Shown here piece by piece: positions 5,581-12,809 of a stretch of DNA of 23,511 nt (position 1 is the stretch's first letter; every line of letters starts with the position of its first letter). The DNA is taken from NCBI GenBank assembly GCA_035533375.1, contig DATLTV010000018.1:1-23511 (forward strand). Reading direction: 5' to 3'. Made by a program: the position numbers and the translations under genes. The notes under the pieces were generated by a model. It did no database searches and had not been told where the DNA came from. It was given only the letters and a program-made list of their open reading frames with translations. Source of the stretch: DATLTV01 sp035533375. Lineage in GTDB: Bacteria; Patescibacteriota; Minisyncoccia; UBA6257; 2-01-FULL-56-20.

Positions 5581-7293
5581 CTAGTTCACTATTATCTTTA
5601 TCTTGCTTGAATTCGTAGGAATTGACCCGAGCCAGACGGGCCAGACGGAGATACGGGCATCGGCGAGTCCGGGGAGCGCGGAGATAAGCGAACGGGCGGT
5701 GTTCACGCTCTGTCCCAGGAGCTTCGTTTTGAAATCGTCCGCGGAAAACGCGGCTTCGAGCGTTCCCTGCGCCTGAAGCGTGAACGAGAGTATGCCGTTC
5801 TTGAAGTCGGGCGTCGTACTGCCGTAGGTAAGCGACAGATCGGTGAAGGCGTCACCCGGATCGTCCTGGGCCGCGAGCGCCGTAAGAAGCGAAGTCACCG
5901 ATTTAGCGGTGCCCGAAGCCGTACCGCAGGGATCCGCCTTGCAGATGCCCAAAGCGCTCATGGTCGCTTCGCCGAAGACGCTGAAGTTCCCGCTCGCATC
6001 CGTATCCGTGCTCACGGAAAGTTTCGTGATGGAAACGCTCGACGCGCCGTCCGGCACGATCACGTTCTCCGGATAGCTCGCAAGCAGACCGCTTTGAAGC
6101 GCCGCCGAGAGAATCGAGGTCATCGAATCCTTCGCTTTCGAAATATCGTCCGCCGTCGGCACCGCTTTGTTGCCGGAAAATCCGCCTTGCGTGCCGTTTT
6201 TTAATTCTCCGTAAAATGCGGCGTACTTCGGCGAACCCTGGAATCCCGGGATGGTGAGCTTCGCGACCGGGCCTTCGTTGTAATCGGGGCCGGCCTGATC
6301 CGCCGTAACCGTCGCGTCAATCGATGCCGGCACGATCGTGCCGTTCGTGATCTGCGCTCCCGGCACAACGACCGCGGCAGTGATCCGGAATATTTTTCCG
6401 TCGGGCGCGGCAAAGCGCGTCGTCGCGACCAAGGTTTGCGGACTTGAGCTGTACGCGTTGTAAATGGTGATTGTCCCCTGTGCCTTCTCGGATACGTTCT
6501 TCGATCCCGTCGCAGGGAAAAGTTTCGTCAGATTTTTCGGTATCGTAAGAAATACCGCGGGCACGATGCCGTTAGCCGCGTCATACGCGGAAACCGTTGT
6601 GTTCGCGGTGATTGCATGATTGTACGTCCACGCTTTTTTCTGGAAATCGATCGTGACCGTAGCATGGCCGAAGACCGCGGTCACACCCCACGCGACGAGC
6701 GCAATGCCGATAATGATCCCTCCTATAATATAGGCCGGCTTCCAGTTCCGCGACGGCGCCTCTTCTTCGGCAGGCGACGCATACCGGTCGGAGCGCTCGA
6801 AAAAGAAGGTTTCCCGCGATTCCACCGCTTTTTCGGCTTCGCTTTCGGCTGCGGCTTCGGGCTCCTCTGCCACCGCGGGAGCATATGCTTCTTCCTGCGG
6901 CGCCACTTTTATCTTCCGGCGGCGTTTATGCGCGGCCATCGGCGGTTCTTCATCTTCCGGTTCGTGCGGTTCGCTCGCAGGCGCGCGGGAAGATCGCCCG
7001 GCGGGAACGATGTCGGACAGTGACGAACTCTTTTGCGCGCCATCAAAGAACGGGTGAGAAGACCCGAGTCCGCTCTCCTTCGCGAACGCGAGGATCACGT
7101 CGTCGACGGATTCGACCGAAACGTTCTTTTGCGCCGCCTGCGCTTCGCGGCGGATCAGGTTGAAATTGGCGAGCGAAGCGGCGAGCGGAGATCCTTTCGG
7201 GATCGCAAGCGTCACGTCCGCATCTTCGGCGGCGATAATCTTTTCGACCACTTCCGCAACCCCTTCGTTTTTGTCGACGAAAATCTTTTTCAT
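5581..7293 (-). CDS. Baseplate J-like domain membrane protein
   Basis: The protein is 570 aa. Residues 1-75 form a small alpha/beta domain (KKIFVDKNEGVAEVVEKI...VTLAIPKGSP). Residues 76-185 are a low-complexity Glu/Ala/Pro linker with a basic KRRRKIK patch. One membrane helix spans about 187-209. The rest is extracytoplasmic and beta-rich, with GTITIYNAYSS, TTRFAAPDGKIFRI, VPASIDATVTADQAGPDYN and LTIPGFQG. That block is what I recall of the 'baseplate J-like' domain proteins common in CPR genomes; the name reflects sequence likeness, not a phage role. It lies 42 bases downstream of the PilM/FtsA-like gene, so the two are probably co-transcribed and may form a surface apparatus. Function is unproven. 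Confidence 0.65.
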   Translation of the reverse strand: MKKIFVDKNEGVAEVVEKIIAAEDADVTLAIPKGSPLAASLANFNLIRREAQAAQKNVSVESVDDVILAFAKESGLGSSHPFFDGAQKSSSLSDIVPAGRSSRAPASEPHEPEDEEPPMAAHKRRRKIKVAPQEEAYAPAVAEEPEAAAESEAEKAVESRETFFFERSDRYASPAEEEAPSRNWKPAYIIGGIIIGIALVAWGVTAVFGHATVTIDFQKKAWTYNHAITANTTVSAYDAANGIVPAVFLTIPKNLTKLFPATGSKNVSEKAQGTITIYNAYSSSPQTLVATTRFAAPDGKIFRITAAVVVPGAQITNGTIVPASIDATVTADQAGPDYNEGPVAKLTIPGFQGSPKYAAFYGELKNGTQGGFSGNKAVPTADDISKAKDSMTSILSAALQSGLLASYPENVIVPDGASSVSITKLSVSTDTDASGNFSVFGEATMSALGICKADPCGTASGTAKSVTSLLTALAAQDDPGDAFTDLSLTYGSTTPDFKNGILSFTLQAQGTLEAAFSADDFKTKLLGQSVNTARSLISALPGLADARISVWPVWLGSIPTNSSKIKIIVN

Positions 7294-7335
7294 ACCAACG
7301 TTTTAATAATCGCAATACCTCTATAATAACCTTTT

Positions 7336-8502
7336 TTATTGTATTAACCAATGCACTCTGCGCCGGAGCTTGTTGTTGACTTCCGAACCGCTTTTATCGT
7401 AATAAAATTCGAGAAATGGAGCGAGCGTCATAAAAATGTCGGCGGCGGCGAAAGGCCAGTCCTTCGCGTCAATGAAGAATCCGGATTTCGCGAGCACCGA
7501 TGCGAGCGGAATCTCGCCGAGCTCGACTCTGCCCTCTTTGAACGGCAGCGCAACGGGCAAGGGCAGCGGCGAATGGAGATAAGCGCGGCCTTTCAATTTC
7601 GACTTCCCGACACGGGCGAGAAAAGCGTCGAGTTCCGGCTTCATGATCTTTGTGAACGCCCGATGCGCATGCTCCGCCATCTCGCCGCGGAGATGCCGGT
7701 CGTACAATTCAAGCACCACCTCGCGGCTCGTGGGCACCGCCTCGGTAATGCGCTCGAAAAGCGTCCGCATCGGCCAGCCAACGTTTTCGCGCACGACCGC
7801 CGTCCCCCACGCGGTTTTCTCGATCATGAAAAGCACGCTTCCTTCCGCGCTGATTTCGATGAGCGCGAGCGGCGCCTCCTCGAAACGAAGTAATGTTTGC
7901 AGGCCCGCGCGCGGCGTTTCCGTAAAGAAAAATCCTTCGCGTGCGTTGAAAAACGGCTTCAGCCACTCAAAAATGCCACGCGTCGTGAAGGTAAGATCGA
8001 GCACCGCTTCGATCTTTTTCCCCGTAAACCCTTCTGGGTTCATCACGGCGTGCCGGTCGATCTTCCAATGGCCGGTTTTTGCGTTCACGAGGATCGTGTC
8101 GAGATCGGATCCGCCCAATCGCTTCGCCGCCGCCGCGCGCTCGGCGATGAAGAGCCGCCCCATCGCCTGTGCGAGGAGCGTTTCGATCTCTTCGAGCACT
8201 ATGGGGTTCGCCGCATCCTCCGCACGGCGCGCAAGCTCCACGGGGACGGAGACCGTCGTCGTGAGCGCGGGATCGGCGGAGACGATAAGCTTTCGCTTTT
8301 TGAGCTGCTGGATTGAATGCGCCTGCAGGCCTTTCAGCGAAAAATCGTCCCAGAATTTTTCAAGGGTGATCTTCTTGTCATCGTCGAGGCCGAGAAGCGC
8401 GGCGGTCGTCCGCTGCGGCGAGAGGCCGAGCACGAGGAATTTTTCGCGCGGTTTGAGAAATTCAAGATTGAGATAACTTCCGAATCGGTCCTGGATCTTC
8501 AC
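7336..8502 (-). CDS. Actin-like ATPase-fold protein (PilM/FtsA-like), putative
   Basis: The protein is 388 aa and cytoplasmic, with no signal or clear membrane helix. The beginning FLVLGLSPQRTTAALLGL resembles the first beta-hairpin of actin-fold proteins, without the canonical DxG phosphate motif. Mid-protein EEAPLALIEISAEGSVLFMI followed by ENVGWPMRTLFERITEAV resembles the second phosphate-loop strand pair and following helices of PilM/FtsA. Divergence is high, so nucleotide binding is uncertain. The pairing with a single-span baseplate J-like protein mimics PilM-PilN gene order, which suggests a cytoplasmic partner of that protein. A TGCTAAACT extended -10 lies about 12 bases upstream of the ATG, with no SD. 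Confidence 0.5.
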   Translation of the reverse strand: MKIQDRFGSYLNLEFLKPREKFLVLGLSPQRTTAALLGLDDDKKITLEKFWDDFSLKGLQAHSIQQLKKRKLIVSADPALTTTVSVPVELARRAEDAANPIVLEEIETLLAQAMGRLFIAERAAAAKRLGGSDLDTILVNAKTGHWKIDRHAVMNPEGFTGKKIEAVLDLTFTTRGIFEWLKPFFNAREGFFFTETPRAGLQTLLRFEEAPLALIEISAEGSVLFMIEKTAWGTAVVRENVGWPMRTLFERITEAVPTSREVVLELYDRHLRGEMAEHAHRAFTKIMKPELDAFLARVGKSKLKGRAYLHSPLPLPVALPFKEGRVELGEIPLASVLAKSGFFIDAKDWPFAAADIFMTLAPFLEFYYDKSGSEVNNKLRRRVHWLIQ

Positions 8503-8524
8503 TATTTCAGTTTAGCATAACGGG

Positions 8525-8554
8525 GAAATTAAAATGGCCCGCGATGTCGGGCCA
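8525..8554 (-). terminator. Terminator of the 59-aa gene
   Basis: The hairpin TGGCCCG-acatcg-CGGGCCA is followed on the minus strand by TTTTAATTT. It lies 9 bases after the small gene and just upstream of the PilM/FtsA-like promoter. Confidence 0.7.
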
Positions 8555-8563
8555 TAGAGCGCA

Positions 8564-8743
8564 TTACTTCGCGCGCTTTCCCCTTTTTTTAATTTCCTTG
8601 AGCACCGCTCGCTGCAGCTCTTTTTTGCCGATTATCCCCTTCTTCACGAGGAGCCGATTCAACGCACCTAGTCCGAGAGTGAGTAATCTGGTTTGGCTCA
8701 AACCGGCCACCGCTTTTTTCTTTCCGAATCTGTTTGCTTTCAT
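8564..8743 (-). CDS. Small basic protein of unknown function
   Basis: The protein is 59 aa, starting MKANRFGKKKAVAGLSQTRL and ending KEIKKRGKRAK. A GAAAGG motif about 7 bases upstream supports ATG 8743, although the frame is open further. It is strongly basic, with a central amphipathic helix (LLTLGLGALNRLLVKKG), which would suit nucleic-acid or ribosome binding. No family is recognised. It lies downstream of alaS with its own terminator. Confidence 0.6.
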   Translation of the reverse strand: MKANRFGKKKAVAGLSQTRLLTLGLGALNRLLVKKGIIGKKELQRAVLKEIKKRGKRAK

Positions 8744-8840
8744 TATGCGCCTTTCCGGTAATCGAACTTGTTTCAATATACCACGCCGGGCTACCGATTC
8801 ACCATCCGTGACTTCTCCGCGGCAGAACAAATAACCAAGC

Positions 8841-10781
8841 TCACTCCAGGGTCCCGCGCACTCTGCGCACGCCCGCGGACGATGCTTCTTCTTTGCCGAA
8901 TTTGAATTTCCCGATCTTTCCGGTGTTTGCAACGTGCGGTCCGCCGCAGAACTCGATCGAAAACGCTTTCGCGAACTGCGGGTCTTTTTGCGTGGCGGTT
9001 TTCGGGCCCACGGAATAGACCGATACGCGCGCGGGATATTTCTGGCCGAATTCGTGTTCGGCGCCGAGCTTTTCCGCTTCTTCGAGCGGCATCTCGCTCC
9101 GGATCACGGGCAGATCTTCCGCGATCTTTTCGTTCACGATACGCTCCACTTCCGCCTTTTGCCCATCCGTCATCTTCGCGTCATGCGAAAAGTCCATGCG
9201 CAATCTTTCGCCCGTGATATTCGAGCCCCGCTGTTTCACGTGCGGACCCAAGACGATCTGCAACGCTTTGAGCAGTAAATGATGCGCCGTGTGCAGCCGG
9301 ATCACTTTTTCCGAATGATCGGCGAGGCCGCCTTTGAACGTGCCGGCAGAGGCCGTGCGAGAGAGATTTTGGTGTTTTTTGAATTCATCTTCGAATTCGT
9401 ACTCGTCAAATACATACAAACGGTTCTCCAAAAGTTCCTTAATTTCTTCTCGGGGAATCCCGAAGCTTTGATATAGATCAAAAGCTCCCTTGCCAACTTT
9501 TTGGCCCACAACAAAAGGCTCGTACGACTCACCCGACTTCAAATCCTGAGCTTGCATTCCAGGAAATCTTTGGTCAAATTCCCGCAATCCTCTTTGTAGA
9601 GTTAAATTAAATTTATCCATCTCCTGTTCAAATGCGACGAGGATTGCATTTTGGTTTTCGGGAAGTTCTTTGTACGCTGAACCGTAAATTCGGATTACCT
9701 CCTTAAGAAGTCTCAAAAGGATGTCCTTTGGCAAAGCCAAAAGATTTTCCTTAATCGTAGATTTCTGCGAATGAATCATGGCCCGGCGAATAATACGCCG
9801 AAGAACATATCCCGCTCCTTTATTTGATGGCCGGACGCCATCTGCAAGCAAGAAAGTTGCTGCGCGAAGGTGGTCCGCGATAATACGAGCGCTTCTAACA
9901 CTTTCTTGTTCGCCGATAAATATTTGGCGAAAAGGTTCAAACACGTCGATCTCGAAAATGTCCGGATCGTCGTTCGACGCCGCCGTGATCCGCTCGAGGC
10001 CGCCGCCGAAGTCGACGTTGCGCTGAGCGAGCTTTTCGAACGAGCCATCTTCCTTTTTTTTATATTCCATGAACACGGAATTCCCGATCTCGAGGAAGCG
10101 GCCGCAGTCGCAGTTCGGATGGCAATGCATGCCGAATTCCGGTTTGTGTTCGACGGAAGTGAATTCATAAAAGACCTCCGAATCCGGGCCGCCGGGCTCG
10201 CCCGCCGGCATTTTCTCCGGTGCACCCGCACGGCTCCACCAATTTTTCTTTTCGTAGCCGAAAATCCGTTCGTTGCGCTTCATGCCGCGCAGGGCGCCGG
10301 CTTCCTCGCTCCCCATTTTCGCGTATTCGACGGGGATTTTTTCCTCCGCAAAAATCTTTTTCCAGATGGCGATCGATTCCGCATCTTCACCGATGCCTTC
10401 GCCGCCGGAAAACACGGTCACGTAAAGACGCTCCGGATCAAGCCCGATCTCTTTCGTTAAAAATTCGAAAAGCCACGGCAGCTGCTCCTGCTTCCAATAA
10501 TCGCCGAAGGACCAGTTGCCGAGCATCTCGAAAAAAGTCGTGTGGCGGTTGTCGCCCACTTCATCGATGTCCTCGGCGCGGAAACATTTCTGCGAATTCG
10601 CGATGCGCTTCCCTTCCGGATGCGCCTGGCCCAAAAGATACGGAATCAGCGGCTGCATGCCGCTGCCCGTGAAGAGCGTGGTAGGGTCGTTCTCCGGGAC
10701 GAGTGATGCGGACGGCACGATCGCATGACCGCGGGACCCGAAGAAATCGAGGAATTTTTGACGGATATCGGATGCGCTCAT
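8841..10781 (-). CDS. alaS: Alanyl-tRNA synthetase, short form without C-Ala domain
   Basis: This 646-aa class II synthetase charges tRNA-Ala. It has motif 1 near GSGMQPLIPYL, motif 2 (QKCFRAEDIDEVGDNRHTTFFEMLGNWS) in residues 64-91 and motif 3 (GGGLERI, about 259-265). The editing domain keeps its zinc/catalytic residues H497, H501 (HTAHH) and C612, H616 (CGGPH). The protein ends right after the editing domain, so the C-Ala oligomerisation/tRNA domain of the usual roughly 870-aa enzyme is missing. Residues about 280-475 are encoded by DNA of clearly lower GC than either flank. A promoter directly abuts the ATG, so the mRNA should be leaderless. Confidence 0.95.
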   Translation of the reverse strand: MSASDIRQKFLDFFGSRGHAIVPSASLVPENDPTTLFTGSGMQPLIPYLLGQAHPEGKRIANSQKCFRAEDIDEVGDNRHTTFFEMLGNWSFGDYWKQEQLPWLFEFLTKEIGLDPERLYVTVFSGGEGIGEDAESIAIWKKIFAEEKIPVEYAKMGSEEAGALRGMKRNERIFGYEKKNWWSRAGAPEKMPAGEPGGPDSEVFYEFTSVEHKPEFGMHCHPNCDCGRFLEIGNSVFMEYKKKEDGSFEKLAQRNVDFGGGLERITAASNDDPDIFEIDVFEPFRQIFIGEQESVRSARIIADHLRAATFLLADGVRPSNKGAGYVLRRIIRRAMIHSQKSTIKENLLALPKDILLRLLKEVIRIYGSAYKELPENQNAILVAFEQEMDKFNLTLQRGLREFDQRFPGMQAQDLKSGESYEPFVVGQKVGKGAFDLYQSFGIPREEIKELLENRLYVFDEYEFEDEFKKHQNLSRTASAGTFKGGLADHSEKVIRLHTAHHLLLKALQIVLGPHVKQRGSNITGERLRMDFSHDAKMTDGQKAEVERIVNEKIAEDLPVIRSEMPLEEAEKLGAEHEFGQKYPARVSVYSVGPKTATQKDPQFAKAFSIEFCGGPHVANTGKIGKFKFGKEEASSAGVRRVRGTLE

Positions 10782-10789
10782 ATTCCCAA

Positions 10790-10818
10790 AGTGTAAAATA
10801 AAACACCGATTGCGGCAA
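10790..10818 (-). promoter_or_regulatory. Promoter of alaS
   Basis: TTGCCG (10813-10818), a 17-base spacer and TACACT (10790-10795). The ATG at 10781 is only 8 bases past the -10 box, which predicts a leaderless mRNA. Confidence 0.5.
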
Positions 10819-10820
10819 TG

Positions 10821-10846
10821 AAAAGCCCCGCATATTCATGCGGGGC
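10821..10846 (-). terminator. Terminator of the lipoprotein gene
   Basis: A perfect 9-bp stem GCCCCGCAT-gaat-ATGCGGGGC is followed by TTTTC on the minus strand. It lies about 10 bases after the lipoprotein stop and isolates it from alaS. Confidence 0.9.
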
Positions 10847-10856
10847 AAAACCTGCC

Positions 10857-11324
10857 TTACTGTTGTATCATCGGCACCATGCTTTTTTCCCTGGCTTGTT
10901 CGATCGCCTTCATCCATTTGTCGTAAAGCTTCCGGTTCGAAACTTTTATCGTGACGTGGTCGACGCTCATACTCTTTAATCCTCCATCAATTGGATCGTA
11001 GTCGGCGAGACCATCGAACTTGACGCAATCACGCATCTCCGTGGCGGAACGGCTGACCGGACAGGTCATGGAATCGACTTTAACGGCCACGCGGTCCAAG
11101 CTAACCCACACCTCGTCATTTGTTTCGTCGGTGCCGGCTTCGGCCCATGCCGGAACCTGAAGCTTTCTTTTGAGGATCAGAGTGGATCCACGAATCGATG
11201 CCCCGGTTATCGTTTCGTCGTGAAAATGAACGACAACGTTGTTATCCGCGGCGTTCGAAGACCCGCACCCGGCTATGGAGAACAGAGTCAAACAAACCGC
11301 GAACAGCATCCCATATCTTTTCAT
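10857..11324 (-). CDS. Predicted lipoprotein, unknown function
   Basis: The protein is 155 aa. A signal peptide (MKRYGMLFAVCLTLF) with lipobox SIAGC puts the lipidated Cys at about residue 20. The mature part is mostly beta-rich, with two further cysteines (VDSMTCPVS and MRDCVKF) that may pair. Near the end, VTIKVSNRKLYDKWMKAIEQAREK is helical. I recognise no family. The SD AAGGAGG at 11334-11340 and a consensus-like promoter make this a well-expressed single gene. It is probably anchored on the outer face of the cytoplasmic membrane. Confidence 0.8.
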   Translation of the reverse strand: MKRYGMLFAVCLTLFSIAGCGSSNAADNNVVVHFHDETITGASIRGSTLILKRKLQVPAWAEAGTDETNDEVWVSLDRVAVKVDSMTCPVSRSATEMRDCVKFDGLADYDPIDGGLKSMSVDHVTIKVSNRKLYDKWMKAIEQAREKSMVPMIQQ

Positions 11325-11358
11325 CGCTGCACCCCTCCTTGTTCAATCGCTGATTGGC

Positions 11359-11387
11359 ATTGTACTTCGGGGGAAAATTTTCGTCAA
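11359..11387 (-). promoter_or_regulatory. Promoter of the lipoprotein gene
   Basis: TTGACG (11382-11387), a 17-base spacer and TACAAT (11359-11364). The predicted leader of about 28 bases contains the SD. Confidence 0.75.
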
Positions 11388-11472
11388 TGCACAGGCAAAA
11401 TCCGCCGATTATGTTTTCACGCAATAAAACCGTTTCTCCCATTTGATCGAGCAAGGGGCGCTATGCAGCGAT

Positions 11473-11501
11473 AAAAAACGACCCGCAGGTCTTTCTGCGG
11501 G
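11473..11501 (-). terminator. Terminator of the M50 protease gene
   Basis: The stem CCCGCAG-aaagac-CTGCGGG is followed by TCGTTTTTTAT on the minus strand, 21 bases after the protease stop. Confidence 0.85.
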
Positions 11502-11522
11502 CCGGGAATCGGATATGCAAGT

Positions 11523-12290
11523 TCATCTTTTCGAAAATTCGGAAAGGACGACGCATGCGATCAAAGCCATGAACCCCGGGACGGCGAGAAGGTCATATGC
11601 GGGCGTGAGCCGGGGCATCACTTTCACTATAAGGGCCCGGACCGTGAGGCCGCCATCGAAAGGCCAGATCGGAAGCATATTAGTAAGGCAGAGAGCCAGG
11701 GAAATGACGGCCGCTATAAGGACCGCCTGCGGTAAACCCAGCGCATTTTGGGCGACAAAACTTCCCAAAGCCACCGGTCCCATGACCGCTCCTTTCGGAC
11801 CGGCGGTTATCATGGCAAATACCGTCTCGCCAAGCAAGGCGCAACCCGCAAGCGGCACGATGAATTTTCTGCCGAACCGGAGCAATATCGTTCCCACGCC
11901 CGATACGAGCGCGAGTTTGAGCATGAACGCGTTCGAAAAAAGGCGGGGATGAGTGAAATCCAGGAGCATGACAAGCAGAAAAGCAAAACCGCAATTCGCG
12001 AGCACGCCGGCTCCGAGGATATGCGCCTTATCCGAATACGAAAGGTTTTTAAATTCTCTCTGGCCCTCGCCGCTCGGTTTCACGTAGGCGCCGATCGGAA
12101 GCAGGCGGAGCGAAAATGTCGTCGCGCTCCCAAAGCGGCACCGAAACGGCCCGAAAGTGGCGATGGCGGGCCCGAGACCCAAACCGATCGCTTCAATATC
12201 GATCCCCTTGGACCGCATGGCAAACGCATGGCCGAGTTCGTGAAGTACAACGGAAATCAGAACAAGCGCAACGGTGATCGCGATAAACAC
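11523..12290 (-). CDS. M50-family site-2 protease (intramembrane metalloprotease)
   Basis: The protein is 255 aa. The zinc site HELGH (residues 17-21) lies in the first membrane helix, and the second site LPIWPFDGG (Asp at about 212) in a later helix, the standard M50 pair. Several hydrophobic segments lie between. No PDZ domain is present, so it is closer to minimal SpoIVFB/S2P-like forms than to RseP. I prefer GTG 12290, preceded by AGAGAGGA; a TTG at 12320 is in frame but lacks an SD. The substrate is unknown. A small Hx3Cx2C zinc-finger protein is encoded just upstream, and rpoD beyond it. Likely role: regulated intramembrane proteolysis. Confidence 0.85.
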   Translation of the reverse strand: MFIAITVALVLISVVLHELGHAFAMRSKGIDIEAIGLGLGPAIATFGPFRCRFGSATTFSLRLLPIGAYVKPSGEGQREFKNLSYSDKAHILGAGVLANCGFAFLLVMLLDFTHPRLFSNAFMLKLALVSGVGTILLRFGRKFIVPLAGCALLGETVFAMITAGPKGAVMGPVALGSFVAQNALGLPQAVLIAAVISLALCLTNMLPIWPFDGGLTVRALIVKVMPRLTPAYDLLAVPGFMALIACVVLSEFSKR

Positions 12291-12337
12291 AATTCCTCTC
12301 TTTCTCCCGCAAATTCGCAACGTCTTTCGCTAATGGA

Positions 12338-12367
12338 AAAATAACACCGAAATCGAGATCTCGTCAA
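12338..12367 (-). promoter_or_regulatory. Possible promoter of the M50 protease gene
   Basis: TTGACG (12362-12367), an 18-base spacer and TATTTT (12338-12343). The leader of about 40 bases includes AGAGAGGA before GTG 12290. Confidence 0.45.
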
Positions 12368-12389
12368 TCATGCGCGATAGTTCAATCAC

Positions 12390-12414
12390 AAAAAGGGCTG
12401 CATGATAGCAGCCC
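12390..12414 (-). terminator. Terminator of the zinc-finger gene
   Basis: The stem GGGCTGC-tatcat-GCAGCCC is followed by TTTTTG on the minus strand, 17 bases after the stop. Confidence 0.85.
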
Positions 12415-12430
12415 CGGAAACCAGATGAAT

Positions 12431-12655
12431 CTAAACAGAAGAAGGCGCAGACGCGACTTCCGGATGCGCGAGCTCCCGCGCAAGTGCTTCGAAAGCATTC
12501 GCGCTTCGCACAAACGCTTCTTCCACGGCATCGTTGCATACCGCGCAAACTTTTACATGCCCGGCAAATTCCCGGGCCAGTTCGCCTTTGTCAACCAAAT
12601 GCCTGAAGTCTTCCTGTCGATTTTGACAAACTTTCGAAAGCAGATCGTCGAACAT
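12431..12655 (-). CDS. Small Hx3Cx2C zinc-finger protein (anti-sigma-like motif), unknown function
   Basis: The protein is 74 aa, with SD GGAAGGAG about 6 bases upstream of ATG 12655. The centre has H33-x3-C37-x2-C40 (HVKVCAVC), flanked by helices. This spacing is that of the ZAS/zf-HC2 motif of zinc-binding anti-sigma factors, although here it is shorter and no membrane segment follows. The other helical parts are DFRHLVDKGELAREF and EEAFVRSANAFEALAREL. It lies between rpoD and the M50 protease gene, as a single transcription unit. A regulatory role is plausible but unproven. Confidence 0.65.
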   Translation of the reverse strand: MFDDLLSKVCQNRQEDFRHLVDKGELAREFAGHVKVCAVCNDAVEEAFVRSANAFEALARELAHPEVASAPSSV

Positions 12656-12692
12656 GTATGCTCCTTCCGATAAAACGATAAAAACTTATTTC

Positions 12693-12721
12693 AAGATACC
12701 TCCGTCCGCGATGCGAGTCAA
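12693..12721 (-). promoter_or_regulatory. Promoter of the zinc-finger gene
   Basis: TTGACT (12716-12721), a 17-base spacer and TATCTT (12693-12698). The predicted leader is about 30 bases and carries the SD. Confidence 0.7.
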
Positions 12722-12748
12722 TTTCCAGGAGAACACGAATAGGGTTGG

Positions 12749-12779
12749 AAGCACGGATCCCGGTCTTCGCCGGGATAAC
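12749..12779. repeat. Dispersed GGATCCCGG repeat
   Basis: AGCACGGATCCCGGTCTTCG and CCGGGATAAC match the copy at 3437 with a few changes. It lies between the rpoD terminator and the zinc-finger gene promoter. Confidence 0.7.
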
Positions 12780-12804
12780 ATAAAAATTGCCCATTGTGAT
12801 GGGC
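12780..12804 (-). terminator. Terminator of rpoD
   Basis: GCCCAT-caca-ATGGGC is followed by AATTTTTAT on the minus strand, 5 bases after the rpoD stop. Confidence 0.8.
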
Positions 12805-12809
12805 AATTT

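Noticed and set aside
5581..7293. Part of a prophage, because of the baseplate J-like domain.
   Set aside because: The protein has a membrane helix, no other phage gene is near, and the neighbours are core genes.
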